From Mesodorylaimus sp. YZB2_4 (taxonomy: Eukaryota; Nematoda; Enoplea; Dorylaimida; Dorylaimidae): 64,000 bases of DNA. The notes below the pieces were generated by a model. That model was not told where the DNA came from. It saw only the letters and a program-made list of their open reading frames with translations, and did no database searches. Of the stretch, positions 47,810-60,163 are shown in pieces (within the stretch, counting starts at the first letter, position 1; each line of letters starts with the position of its first letter). The stretch covers positions 124,001 through 188,000 of the forward strand of contig JASANH010001073.1 in NCBI GenBank assembly GCA_030248295.1, in the 5' to 3' direction. Position numbers and translations under genes: made by a program.

Positions 47810-49530
47810 TCAGTGCGGAGTCGAAGTACCAGCTTCATCCTCAATATCATCCATATCCGGACTATCAGCGCCACTTGTCGTCGTGCTTGATCTGAAATGC
47901 AATGCAGCTAAATCAATGTGCAAATATAATTAAAATTTTCCCGCTGTTTTTAAATCAAATTCAAAAGGCTAATAACTCGCAGTTCTCCCGCTACTCTCAA
48001 AAACTTTAAGATTTATCCAGCCAACTACTTTTTGTTCGCCCCAACCATAATATGCCCGTGAAAAATCAGACAACCTTTCGATGCCCCTGGACCCAACTGA
48101 TTTCTACTTTGTAACATCTGACTCTCACTAGCGTCTTAGAGGAAATATTTCTGGCCAATCGGCAGCGAGAACAAAGATCGATAGGATACGACGGGCCAAT
48201 AGTCAGCTTTTACATAAACTACCCCGATGTTTGGCTGCCAATAAATATTCACCCGCGAGATTGCCCCAGTCCAACATTCTCAGCTAGGCAGGGAGGATAA
48301 CAACGGATTTCTCTAATCCCCTACTTTTAAACTTTCACTCCCAAGAACCCATACTTGTCTCCATCTGGCGACTGTGTCGGTGTCATCGTTCCTTTTCGCG
48401 GCCTCAAAAATTCCAAGGCCTCGTCGTCTTCGTCTTCCTCGGCCAGGTCTTCATCAAAATGTCCCACATCTGAGCATAATTCCGAGACTGGTGTCGATGC
48501 TGTACTTCTGCTAACCATCGATCCCTCGGTTACATCGACTGCAGAATTCCTCAAATGTCCCAGTGATTTGGTTTTTCTCAATTCTTGCACAATTGAGTCC
48601 CGGGAACTAATATGCATCATGGTTTTCGATTTATCGTCTCTGAAACGCAGGAAAACGAAATTCATTCAACAGACCCTTACAGGAATGCGTCACTGACAGA
48701 GAGGGCGGGGCCTGAAGGCTGAAAGCGGCCATTGAAAAATTTCCCGCCATTTCAGAATTTGAATTTTTGTTACAAAGATGGATTTCTCGCTGCATAGAAC
48801 AGCGTTAAAAACATTAAATAGCAGTACCCAATTTGTTCGGAAAGATATATTATAGGAAGGAGTATTAAAATCGCATGCCTTGGCGACAGCCTCCTAAGTC
48901 ATATAGCCATAGGAAAACCGGGCACATACTTTCGAGCTCTTTCATAATCCAGCTGTTGTTTATAATACATACTACTTCGCAATAATTCTTGAACATTTTG
49001 GAATGTTGATGCTGACGAACATATCACTTTGACGGCACTGCAATAAAAACCATGCTGGTCACTTTGCACCCTACTCAATTATGTGCATGCCCATACACAG
49101 CGATCACACGCGGATCCCTTGGCACACACCCTTGTCTGTGTGGTGACAGCGGGGAACTCCCATGCAAGGTAGCATTCCAGGCAGTGTAAAGTGATCGATA
49201 CAATTATCGATTCCAGTTCCAGACCTTCAATCCACCCCCGTCTGTGAACCTGCTTAGCATATAAGAGCACAGCCTGGACTCACCCAATGGCATTCTCCAC
49301 GTCAAAACAGCCACCACCAATGGCTTGTTGGAGTCGATGCATTTCGACCTGAACATTTCAGACTGCATTCTCCCTGTGAATCCATACAACATAGTCCTCA
49401 CCCTCTTGCCCACCATGGCTGGTACTGATCGCCGAATGTGTTCCTGTATTCGATAGAGAGCCATCGACGGATCGTGGTTCACAATGTGCATGCTTTCTGA
49501 GAGATCTTGAGCGACTGAAAACATACCCAT
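47810..49530 (-). CDS. BORCS8-like BORC complex subunit
   Basis: BORC recruits ARL8 to lysosomes and drives their transport. Exons on the minus strand: 49530-49402, 49348-49284, 49037-48930, then 48639-48327 as last exon (about 204 residues). Match to BORCS8: SESMHIVNHDPSMALYRIQEHIRRSVP against the human TESVYVLANEPSVALYRLQEHVRRSLP region; then HRLQQAIGGGCFDVENAI and AVKVICSSASTFQNVQELL. Start at 49530 (MGMFSVAQ) or the next Met at 49524. Human BORCS8 is 119 residues; here a further 85-90 residues follow, with Ser-rich and acidic stretches (DEDLAEEDEDDEALEF). An alternative end is possible: a donor at 48354 joins in phase to 47891-47810, ending in TSTPH. Confidence 0.82.
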
Positions 49531-50185
49531 AATCAGCCTAGCGACGCACAACTGGTACGACCCACTGACAGTAGGACCGAGGGTGGAGGTCCACAAGCAA
49601 TAAGCTGTTCCCCACTTCGGAGACTAGACACAAGGGTGCCTGCTCCTCCCACGCAAAAAATTGCGCAATTATTCTGCTAGCTTAATAAAATAATTGTGCA
49701 GGGCTGCTGCGTCCATTTCGATTGCTTTTTCATTCCAGTGGGTGATTTGAAAATTCAGTCAGAAACGCCTGGAGTGTACTTAAATTTGCAGTAAGCATAC
49801 CAAAATAAGTCAGGGACTGTTGGCAGAAGCCTCGAACCTCGACCTCGATAAGTCACCCTCGGCCGAACACTATCTGATAACCAAAGAATAAGTGGACTAC
49901 AATTCAGTAAGTGGACCCCACTCTCAACTGGGACCCCACACGCTTTACATCCCCTCACAAAACAAGCTACTTACATTTGCGACACTTATGTTCCAGGTCC
50001 CTGTCCGCCGTCTCTTGCCGCATCATGTCTGCACACCACCACTCCTCAAAGGCCACAACAATAAGACACATTCCAAAGAGCAAGACCAAATAAGCAGGAA
50101 TGCGTTATACGCACTACGGCCAAATATGGTCAACATGATGACCGTCATTTTTATTGAGCTACATACGGTCACACTAAACTGTCCT
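49531..50185. other. Intergenic between BORCS8 and cyclin K
   Basis: Contains the BORCS8 promoter side and the cyclin K 3' flank, both on the minus strand. No other gene seen. Confidence 0.45.
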
Positions 50186-52313
50186 TCATTGCATTCTCCT
50201 ATGCGGCGGAGGCGGCATCCGATGTTGATGGGGCGGCGGCGGTGCGGCATATCCGGGCGGTGGATGGGCCATGGCGGGATGCGACGGCGGAGGAGGAACG
50301 TTATAAGCGTGCGGGATCGTAGTTGGCGTCCCGTAAGTCGGCTGTGCGACTGATTGACCCGTTCGATAATCGTAATGACCATGCGCTCCGTACCCAGCTG
50401 GTATGGCGTAGGCTGGCGGTGGAATGGACGTGGTCGCTGCGCCCACTGTCATAGGTGGCGGTAAGCCATAGTTGTAAGTGGCGTAGATGGGGGCGCCTGG
50501 TGGGTAGGGAATTGGTGGCATGGTAGGCACACCAGTGGTCGGTGGAACAGGAGGGGGTATGGCCACTGGATACGCGTATGCCGGCGGCTGAGCCATGGTC
50601 GGCGGAGGAGGTGGTGGAATGGACATGGCGTGCGGAAGAACCACTCCAGGTGTCGGGGGCGCTGATGTGGATCCATGTCCAGCCACTGATGACTGCTGTT
50701 GTCCCGGTGTTTTCACTGGAGTATTGATGGACAAAGCGGGCGCTCCCGCAGCATTTGGTGTCGATGGCGCAGTAGCGTTCGGTGTCCAGCCTGCGCCACC
50801 AGGACTCGGGGTCGACGTTGATGAAGCAGCTTGAGCGCCACCTTGGTTTGACGATGTAATCGATTGCTGCGACTTCTCTTTGCCACCAGCATTCGAATAT
50901 AGATCGAGAACTTGATGACAAATATCTGCACGGGACAGAAGACAATCAGCTCAATGACGTTCCGGTCGATCCTCCCTCCAAAGGCTGGCATGTATGTGGC
51001 TCGGCTCCTTACCTTCCAGCAGATCCATACTCATATCCTCCACGAACTGATCCCACCACTTTCCGTTCGGTTTCGCGGGATTGCGTCCTTGCCAATCCTC
51101 GATATTGAATTTCGACAATCGACTGGCCAAGTACATTAAGGCGATAGCAATAACCTCTGGTTCCCATTGCAAACATAGCGGCGTACAAAAACTATCGTTA
51201 ATAAAAGTCCACGCCATTTGCACCATTTTCTGTATGCCTTCTTGGTCACCTGCAAAGAACCAACCGTTTCTCCAATACCGACCCCGATTGATCGTTTACA
51301 GCTTACCCTTCAGAATTTTCGCATATTTGAGTAAATATTGATAAGGATGGTCCACTTGTAAGTCAAATTTTATGGTCTGTAAAAGCACCCGTTCGATGGT
51401 CATGACTTCTTCCTGAAATAGGAGGGAATTTGTGACAAGATCTATCCCCACCAACCAAAAATGTCAGCTTCACAGTCTGTAACGTTTGCATGACGTTTTA
51501 AACCAGACTCCCGCATTCTCAGACTAATTAACCAATCAATGGGCCCCCGAATCGCGTGCTTGGCTTATTCTTATATCCGTTATCAAACCAAAACTATTTA
51601 CGGGCTTCTCATTATCCACCTTCTAAACAACTCCCAACGTTCTACTTACTCTCGCATCTTCTCCTAACGCCGAAAACTGTTCATCATTTAATCGCTGTCG
51701 AGCCGCCCGAATTATATCCCGGCATTTTTTCGGAGTTTCTTCAACTTTTCCAGCCAAAAATAAACAACCCAATGCGGCAACCTGAAAAAATCTGATTCGG
51801 ATTACCGAAGGAAAAACGAACGGGTGACTTACATATCGATTAAAATCTTTAAAGGAATGAAACATAAAAAATCGATGAAAATATACGCATCCAGTTGCAA
51901 CGGTATCGTGTTTTCTGAAAAGACCGTCGAGTTACGACTGAAGTTGAGCCTACCGGACTTCTTTTACTCTAGCTAAAGGGCTCCAGGGAAGTTGGGGGAG
52001 GGGGCTAGAGTACGAGTAACAGCATGATAGTAGCTCGCGAGCTGGACAAAACATTGAGTTCTTTTCTTAAAAATTCTGTCTCACTTATGTTTTTGACTAT
52101 ATCTCGTAAATTTACGGATGCCTTTTGTAAACCACTAAATTTCACTCCATTTTTCCAAGTCTACAGTACTTACAAATTCAGATCGGCTCCGACGTCGCTG
52201 ATAAATCGAGCCCCTTCTTTTCGATATCGTCGTTCCGTTTCATAATCGACACCATCTCGAAGTGACGGGCTTTGTTTTACAAGTTCCTTCTTCTCCCACT
52301 GCCATTCGGGCAT
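50186..52313 (-). CDS. CCNK: Cyclin K
   Basis: Partner cyclin of CDK12/CDK13, which phosphorylate the Pol II C-terminal domain during elongation. Exons: 52313-52174, 51914-51833, 51781-51650, 51412-51307, 51249-51013, 50925-50186; all phases agree, about 478 residues. The N-terminus carries [13 protein letters not shown]. First cyclin fold: [51 protein letters not shown]. Second fold: [52 protein letters not shown]. The C-terminal half is Gly/Ser/Thr then Pro/Tyr/Ala-rich low complexity ending PPPPHRRMQ, as in animal cyclin K. The KVEETPKKC box and WWxQFV separate it from cyclins T and L. Head-to-head with the WDR43-like gene, with a transposon between. Confidence 0.93.
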
Positions 52314-52533
52314 TTTCTCACGCCACCGCAGTCAGTAAGTCAATAAAGTATCGTCGACGCTGACACTCGCTCGATAACCTGCAACTGAAGGCAATAAATT
52401 TTATTTGACCACGTTTTAAAATCGGAAGAAATGAAATAACATATGCTTGCAACTTCCGGCCCGTTGGAGGAGAACGAGAACGCTGTGCTGTGGCTAACAG
52501 AGAAACTACAGCTTCACACACGCAAGTTGCTGT

Positions 52534-55203
52534 CTTTTTTCGGCTCAGACTAAAAGCCGCTCCCGCTCCTACCGCTCCCGCTCCCAAAAACTAAACCCCG
52601 CTCCACCGCACTTCCCCGCTCCCCAGCAGGAGCGGGTTTTAGTGATATAAGCAGTATGTATTGTGCGCGACTACCACATTTGATTGAATGCGTTTGGTAA
52701 AACTCCTGTTTGGGCTTATTGATGATTCAATTGTTTTTGTTGGTTTTTTAAATAGATATTAATGCAGTACTGTATACGAAGCGTAATGTTAGGTAATGTG
52801 CTGTACTGAAACCATAGAAATTCTTAGATTTGCTGTTTCAGAATGCCCGGAGTTGTCGAACGGAGGAGCTGAATGCATTCGCCAGTTTTTCGAAAATTAC
52901 ATACTGGCTGATTTCGTTTCGAATCCTGGTTATTTTGTCATCGCCACTTTATTGGAAGTCTGAAGGTAAAACGCCGCACGTTAGGTGCATTCAGTTTTTG
53001 CAATAGGCTATTGTTCAGTGCTCGATATTTCACCTGCGATTTTGTACAAAGTCAAGAATCGTCATGGGCTCGTCAGAAGAACCGCTCGGCGCCGTGCAAT
53101 ATATGATTTGTCATGCGATGTTGACTTCGAGAGACGCCAATAAAATCTTGAGTGAGTATACTCCTTTGTAGTACGTTTTCAAAAAAACTGCAGTAAGTTT
53201 CTTGTTTTTTAGGTATTGTGGACAGGTCAAAGCTGTCAGTTCGAGCACCATTTCGTCCGTCTGGTGGTCAGATTTTCATATACTCCGCTCAAAATCACAG
53301 TGAGTTTTTGTTTCGAAATATGTGCGGCTTTTTCTACATTATGCTTGCTTATCTAGAAGCCCATGGAGCGGATGGTTATCGTTGGTCGTATGACACCAAT
53401 TTTTGTGGCTATCCGCAACACAAGACCGAATTTACATTAATCGAAAGAAAAACGAAAAGCATCTTGACGAAAGAAGCTCCTTCGAACGGTGATAACCGCT
53501 TTCGGGCCTATTTGTACCGTTTACCAATCGATGGCCCGACCGAATTGTTAGTTCATTATGTTGGGGATGAATCGGTAAGCTATCACTATATATTTGCGTT
53601 ATATTTCAATTTTAAAGCTGTTTTCTTTTTTTAGGTGGCTGAACCGATGCCGCATGGACGAGAACAAAAACGCCTGAATAAGGACTGGTTTGGGACAGCA
53701 GGCGACGTTTTATCCAAAATCAAATCTCAGCCTGGTGCTCGTCCTCAGGCGTTATTCGATGATTTGCAGTCGCGTCCGGAAGCACGTGGACAACCTGCGT
53801 ATGGGCCGAGGGATCTGAAACAGGTACGTTACCTGATTTTTCTCCAGTGTGTCTTACGCCTGATTACATATCCCCTTGTTTCAGATTAAAAATAATCAAT
53901 ACTTGGAGCGGTCCCGGAATTTATTATCGCATGATCATGTTTACGGTCTGCTCTTGCTTAGTCTGCATCTCGAGGACTTCGTCACAGATTATCACGTCTC
54001 CATCAAGTATCGGGACAATCTGGTCTACATGACGAGTGGCCCTTTGCTGAAGAAATTGAATCGCCTTTTAAAGCTTCCTTCGAATGGCCAGACGAAACTG
54101 ATCGACGTGTTCTACGATACCACATTCCAACTCGGTCAATTTTACGTTTAAATACTCTCCTTTCGTCATCCGTTATTGGCCGAACGCCCGGTTATTCCAT
54201 GTGCTTTCCTGTTGCATCAGCGAAAATTTGCGATCGACCACGTTCGATTCGATTAGGTCTGACGGCGCTTTCGATATTGGCAGCTGCTTATCGCAGCTTG
54301 GCTCGCCTTTAGATGGGTCGTGCGATTTGCACATCAAGAAGTAAGACTTCATGCATTTCATTCGCAGTGTTTCCGTAAATCATTTTCTGTTCGGTTCCAG
54401 AGATGGTACACGATGCGTTGGTTATCGAAAAAGCGGCAGTGGTAGTTTTTCATCGAAACACCCTTGGATGTTGCCGATCGATTTGACTCAAATTCGCGAT
54501 CTCAGTAAATTAACTGATCTGCCAGTTTCATTCTCTTTTGATCGAAGACAGTAAGTTTATAGAGTTGGTTCGTCGTCATTACAGTCATTTTACTTTCGTA
54601 CGATTTCAGGTTTATTTTGGGTGGGGTGATCCTGCATGGGTCAGATCATTTCGAAACTCTCGTTTTGAAAAACGGCGAGTGGTTCCACTCAAGCGGATAT
54701 TCTGGATCTCGAATGGTTCCGTTCAATAGTTCAACTTTGGCGAACTTACGGCAACGACTTATTTTTGTCTTGGCGATTTACTTTATCAAGCGAAAATGTC
54801 CATGATCGAAGCGAATTATCTGCATTTTGCATTTTTGTAGTTTTAGAATTTGCTGTTTGCTTTGTTATTGCTGTTGCCTTTGGCAGGGAGTTTGGCAAAA
54901 CCGAGGAGCAAATTTTAGGATACTGTCGGATACTGCTTTTAGGAATGAATCTCGTGCTTGCCTTTTTATCGCTGCCTTTTTTACTCTATAACTCTATGGA
55001 AGGAATGCCTTGTTTCATGTCTCCATGGTGTAATTTCACAAGGAAATAATCTGCTGTTAATTAATTAATTACACAAAGGAGCGGGGTGGTGAGTCTAGGA
55101 GCGGGCCTGTTTAGCACGTAAGTATAGGGAGCGGTGTTTAGCACAAGGAGCGGGAGCGGGGTTTAGTTTTTGGGAGCGGGAGCGGCTTTTAGTCTCTTTT
55201 TTC
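52534..55203. mobile_element. 2.7-kb DNA transposon with long inverted repeats
   Basis: Left end at 52547 (AGACTAAAAGCCGCTCCCGC) and right end at 55195 are inverted copies of about 60 bp made of GCTCCC units plus AAAAACTAAACCCCGC. The same 8 bases, CTTTTTTC, lie at 52534-52541 and 55196-55203 and may be the target duplication, though five extra bases separate it from the left repeat. Within it is an intron-bearing coding region (53064-54800). This spacing of inverted repeats around one gene is best explained by an autonomous or once-autonomous DNA transposon. Confidence 0.75.
53064..54805 (+). pseudogene. Transposon protein with DTTF motif and peptidase-like tail, interrupted
   Basis: Exons 53064-53151, 53213-53574, 53635-53823, 53885-54151 join in phase to about 301 residues ending in FYDTTFQLGQFYV and a TAA at 54149. 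In-frame after that stop, homology-like sequence continues (SFRHPLLAERPVIPCAFLLH), as expected of the DDE-type core in MULE-like transposases, where D-T-T-F carries the first Asp. Later, exons around 54400-54551 and 54609-54805 read FILGGVILHGSDHFETLVL and GEWFHSSGYS, like the His box of C19 (ubiquitin-specific) peptidases carried by some animal transposons. The first part (exon 2) may be a zinc-type DNA-binding region. Because of the stop and later stops near 54257, I treat it as broken. Family assignment is inference. Confidence 0.55.
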
Positions 55204-55516
55204 CCGACAGATTCTGGAATAAAATAGCAAAAATAGTGTTATTGAACGGAGAAAGCTTGTTTTAAAAAGTTTTTGGGCCAGTTTCCCCGGATTTTGCGTC
55301 AGAATACGTCAGTCTTGTTTCATTGACCGCCAGGGAGTCCAGTTTATTCTGTTAGCCGTAATCTTACTTCATTGCCACCTAATTTTTATGGTGTGCGATG
55401 GTCTCCGAATCCAATCCAACTTCTGCCAGCCTACAATTCTATTGCATCCGCGTGCATTCCTTTCGGAAATGAAATAAAAAGAAAAGTTGTTTAAAATTCA
55501 TCCAGAAATTCTAAAG
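55204..55516. promoter_or_regulatory. Probable promoter region of WDR43-like gene
   Basis: 313 bases between the transposon and the start codon. With 52314-52533 it would form a roughly 535-bp bidirectional promoter shared with cyclin K before the transposon inserted. No core motif is clear. Confidence 0.4.
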
Positions 55517-58075
55517 ATGTTTTCGTATATTGACGGGGCAACGGCAGGAGCGACAGCATTTCGGAAACGGAGGAGAAGTCGTTCTCAATCGCAGTCAAAA
55601 ACAAAACATGATGTGAGTGTACGGTGGTTTGACAGCGGATGAAAGCTAGGTAGCATTGATGCTTTTTTGATTATGGGTTGTAGCTTTTAGACGTTTGGTA
55701 TATGAATTTCATAATTAGACTGTCGCGTGCTTATTGTGTGTGATACATCCTGTTGGGCCCATTTTCGGCCCCTCATGAATTTCTGGCGTCGACTTAGAAG
55801 AAGGAAACTTTTTGAGTGTCCAGACGGAGGGCAATTATTGTTCATTTCTGTTCTACGTCCAGCACCTCCTAATCTGCAACCGAAAGGGGGCGAATAGGCA
55901 ACAGTAGACTTCCTATTGTGGCGGTGAAAAAGTTTTCTTGATCGGCTCGGACTGTGGTTCTCCAAAGACAGAATTCTAAATAACATCAAGTTTCCAACCG
56001 GTTTGTTAGGGCATTTCTTTATTTAGGCTCTTGACCAGATTGACGCTAAAATTTTCGCTTCTGAGATTGTTTTTTACCAGTGGGGAAAAGTTGCGGATGG
56101 CTGCCTTGAGAGCCTCTTACTTTCCGGGGCTGAAAATAACGTTTAGGTTTGATCTTGAATAGCTCTGTTTATGTTGTGTAGATTCTTGGTCAGGCTCACA
56201 TGTGGTTTTACGTGAATTTTTCAGGTACCTTTGGAAGATAGACTGAAGGAAGTGCTTGCATCGACTAGTGCATCCACTGGTGATGCATATTTGCCATCGG
56301 AATCGCCTTCGACGGCAAAAGCAGAAGAATTAGTCGTGACATTGATCAAAGGCCTTCATAGCTCCGATAAAAAACTTATCGATGTAAGTTTAAATTTCGA
56401 TTGGGGCTTGCAATGAACTGCGGAAATCCCACTGACCAGTCGCTAGCCAGTATCGACCGATCCGAGAAGTGGATTGGTTCCTGATCTGATCCGAATGCTT
56501 GATCAGCAACTATAATTTTTTGCGGTTTACCTGCAGGGCAATGATACGGTGCGGCGTACTGTAATGAGAAAATCCATTCTCTCTCAAGTCAGCATTTAAT
56601 CGCGCTTTAGGCGCTGCTTAGCTTTCTTTTGTGCTTTGGAGGACACTAATGAAGGACAGCAAAGAAACAGAGCAGGTTGGTGAGGACGCACTGCCAAATA
56701 CGTCATCCCCATCACAATCTTATATTTTTTGAAGCTGCATCCGGATCGGATCAAGATTCGGGTCTAGGGTCTGATCAGTCGATGCTGGGTCGCATGCTCC
56801 AAGTGATAGGGTGTAGGATCAGAGTGTTTGCTCCCAGTGTGCCTGGTTCAGACCAGAATACACTAATCTAATCGCATTTAGTGGTCCGAAACGAAACGCG
56901 GCAAGCAGGAGAACCAAGGCTTTAAACTTGGGGCCTGGGGAAATATTTGGCTGATAGACTCACGGCAGTGTAAAATGGCGCTGATGCTGTATGTAACACT
57001 GGCGGGTGGGTTATGGCTAGTGGGAAGATCTTCCCTAGCGGCCACCCGCTGGCGTAGGATGCCCTCAGGTGAAAAAAAGATGAAAAATCTGATCTTTCCA
57101 GGAGGTGGTGGATACTACAAACTTAGAGATCGTAAAATCAACCGTTCGTCGCCTTCCTGTGCAGTCACTATTGCCTTTGCTACGTGAATTGACCAGTCGG
57201 ATCGGAGTGAAAGCAGAGTAAGGTCTACCCTTTTTAATAAAAATGGCAGAATGACCTTTTTCATTTTAGTATCCGGCCATACATACGATGGTTACACATT
57301 GTCCTGTCGACACATTTGGCTTACTTGGCTTCGGTAAGTAGCTGGAGGTCTCTGTTGATTTTCCTTTCAAGGGATGACAGATGCAGGAAATTTTGGCATA
57401 TCTCTGTTGGCTCGATTTTCCTGGCTTTATGTACTCTTTTTTATTTAGGTTCCGGAAATCGTAGATGAACTCAGTAATCAGCACGAATTCCTCGAATCAC
57501 GTATCGGTATGCTTGACAAGGTGTTACGTCTTCACGGTCGACTTGGTATCATCTTGGATCAATTCGCGGATAAAAGTTTGCCTCAAAATCGGTTGGAATT
57601 GTCAAACAAAGCTGCCAAGGCAGTTTTTGTTGAAGGTAAGCATTTTTAAGATCGGTTTTTTGTACGAAAATACAAAATAATTTTTTTAGAATCGGAACCA
57701 GAAGAAGAACTGGATATGTCACCGCCAGATGAACAAGAAAATTTAAATTTAAGATGGGAAGATCTTGAATGGAGTGACGAGGATGAGACAGCAGCCAATG
57801 CTCAAACTGAAGATAGCAATGAGATGGACGATGATGAGGATCGGGATTCAGAAGAAGGCGAACAGAACGGGGGCAAGCGAATCAAGGAGAATGGTGTTGT
57901 GAATGGCGGGGGAGAGTACAGCGATGATGACGACGAGGAAGAGGAGGATGAAGAAAGCAGCGATCAGGACGATAGTGCAGATGATAACGACGAGTTTTCG
58001 CCATCACGCCTAAAAAGGAAACGAAAATTGGACGTCAATGAAGATGACGTTGACGAAATTGTGGAATTTTCGTGA
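55517..58075 (+). CDS. WDR43/Utp5-type Utp12-domain protein without WD40 repeats
   Basis: Nucleolar factor of the t-UTP/UtpA subcomplex that starts 18S rRNA processing. Exons 55517-55612, 56225-56383, 57102-57217, 57270-57333, 57449-57635, 57690-58075; phases agree, about 335 residues. The Utp12 domain spans about 33-200: VTLIKGLHSSDKKLID, VDTTNLEIVKSTVRRLPVQ, LLPLLRELTSRI, IRPYIRWLHIVLSTHLAYL, LESRIGMLDKVLRLHGRLGII. It then has the acidic tail (WEDLEWSDEDE, long Asp/Glu runs) and ends basic then EIVEFS, as WDR43 does. WDR43 and Utp5 normally carry an N-terminal seven-blade propeller of about 350 residues. Here only 32 Arg/Ser-rich residues precede the Utp12 part, and there is no space upstream for a propeller. 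Intron 2 holds a MITE. Confidence 0.85.
56446..56788. mobile_element. MITE with GATC-rich inverted ends, copy B
   Basis: Second copy of the element at 33610-34002: left CCAGTATCGACCGATCC, right inverted CCAGCATCGACTGATC. Shared interior includes TAATGAGAAAATCC, ACAGAGCAGGTTGGTGAGG and TCATCCCCA. Lies in intron 2 of the WDR43-like gene. Confidence 0.8.
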
Positions 58076-60163
58076 GATGCAAAAATTTGAACTTTTTTCT
58101 TGTTGAAATGTGAAACGGGGTTTGTTACGTGTTTTTCTGAAGTGCGAAGAAGGAGATTTTTAGATTTGGACGGTTTGCCTTGAGATGAAGATCGAGGGGC
58201 GATTGGGGTAGCGAAAGTGGCACTCACTCATTCACTATTTTACTCCTATAAAACGCTCGAGCGTATTTGGACAGAGGGCAGATGGAGAAAAAGAAAGAGA
58301 AGTAACAAGGCAGTTTGTGCGGTGCCGAAACGAACTGTGTTGTTAGTGAGACTGGTTCAGATCTTGGTGAACGGACCAAGTCGTCTTGCTTGCTTGCTAC
58401 AGGGCCTGGCAACTGGTCTGCTGCACTGATGGACTGACTCGGCCTGGGGGGGGGGGCCTGCATGCTACAGTTGCGCTGTGGGGTGATATCGATTCCTAAA
58501 TGCTCTGCTTTAGCGAACTGAGAGTTGGTGATATTACAGATAAGGTACCTACCAGATCCTTGCTTGAACCTGTGAGATCTTCTTGATCCCGTTTAAACTT
58601 GCTAGCTACACGTCTGAAGTGAGTCCATATTGCTAGGGAGCGACGGATGCAGCACCAGGGCAGTCAACTAGTCTTTCGACCTGGTACGGCTGAAGTATCA
58701 CCTTCACTGGTAATGTTCTCAGCTGCCTCCTCCAGCAGCGTGTCTCCTTCAGACAGAGACTCCGTGGTGTCGTACGACTGGGCAAGTACTACTGAGATGA
58801 GTGACCGATGGAGCTTTGGCCCAAGGCAGCGACCCAAGTCTTCCAAACTAGTCTATGGCTAAAACATTACCCTGACGGGTGACGCCCCTAGCTGTCGGCT
58901 CCGTGCATAGGATCGATTGTCGAGCCTCTGCAATGGGCGCACAAAACCCAACCTGTTTCCAATATCGGGCCAATGGAAGAATGAATAAAAAGGGCGATGA
59001 TCGCAGTCTCTAGTTCGACGACAAAGTCAGGAAAAAAATTTGGACTCCCAACCCACACTATACACAGCAAGACACTCTACCACACCACACTGACTCGTCC
59101 CAGTAGTCGATCCATTCTGCAGGGTCGTCATCTGCAGCGGAGCCAACCACGAGTGCAAAGTGCAGAGCAGTGTCATGTCGATTGAAGTGCACCCCAGCCA
59201 GTGTGCAATAGCACTCGAGTCAGAGTTCGTCAGTGCATGTGGTGGAACAGTGTAAAGTGGTGCATAAAACAGATAAAACAAAGTGTACAGTGGCGGTTAG
59301 AACGGTGTAAAGTGAGGCAACTCTTTTGCTCACGTCGATGCCAAAACGACTTGACCATACTGAAAATCTTGTTTGTCCGCTGGGCTACGGGATTTCCTAC
59401 ATAAATTAGAAATCTAACTTCGGGTAAGCATTCATTGTATTGTATGATAAGCAGAGGCACGAGAATATTTTTCAAGTCGCCCGCCAACATCAGTTGCACT
59501 GCACGCACTGTAACGCAAGACCCGGAACTAGGTTACACGGTGTAGCGCGGGAGAGAAGCGAATAGAAATGATGCATGAGCACTCGCAGGGGTGTGACGGT
59601 GCCACACTCACATTCGGGTTCTGACGCGGTAGATCAGAATTCGAGGTGATATATTTCAACACACGGGGACATACTGGCCTTGTTTGTCCATGGACGATCA
59701 ATCATGTCATGTCATACTTTATCCATAGCCAAGCACCATAAGGCGCACTCGAGGACTAAGGAACACATAATTGACAATCATTTTGTACCGAGGCGGCAGT
59801 CGAACCCTGCCCTGTAAGGGCGCACCCAGCGTGAGAGGCAGACGCCTTAACCCGCTAGGCCACGACCCCGGTCAGGCCAGCGGCCCGATCATCCCGAGGC
59901 CAGCATCAGGAAAATGTGCAGGCCTATCCAGCGTGGACCACCTAACTTATGTTACACCATTCACTACAGTTCCTTGTCAGGGCGCACTAGTTGCACTAAT
60001 ATGTACTATGTCATACGTCGGCTCCTTATCAGCTGTTATCTCTGCAAAACACGGTGGGTGCGGTGCGACGCGTGTCCTCGCCTTGTGCTCACCCATCCAT
60101 TATCCACTTTCCATATCACTAGTGCGGGCGCGTTTGTAGAGCGGTTTTACGGCACACTGGAAA
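58076..60163. other. Intergenic with SINE
   Basis: WDR43-like 3' flank, a G homopolymer at about 58447-58455, a dispersed-repeat copy at 58856-58895 and the SINE at 59706-59871. No gene recognised. Confidence 0.45.
59706..59871 (-). mobile_element. tRNA-derived SINE, copy 2
   Basis: Minus-strand copy of the element at 27474-27640: A box TGGCCTAGCGGGTTAAGG, B box GGTTCGACTGC (one change), then GGTACAAAATGATTGTCAA, TATGTGTTCC, CTCGAGTGCGC and GGTGCTTGGC. Head and tail both match, so this is one repeat family rather than two independent tRNA genes. Confidence 0.85.

Noticed and set aside
50301..50945. 214-codon minus-strand frame in the cyclin K last exon and plus-strand frames there
   Set aside because: Alternative frames of the Pro-rich cyclin K tail; the chosen frame follows from the upstream exon phase.
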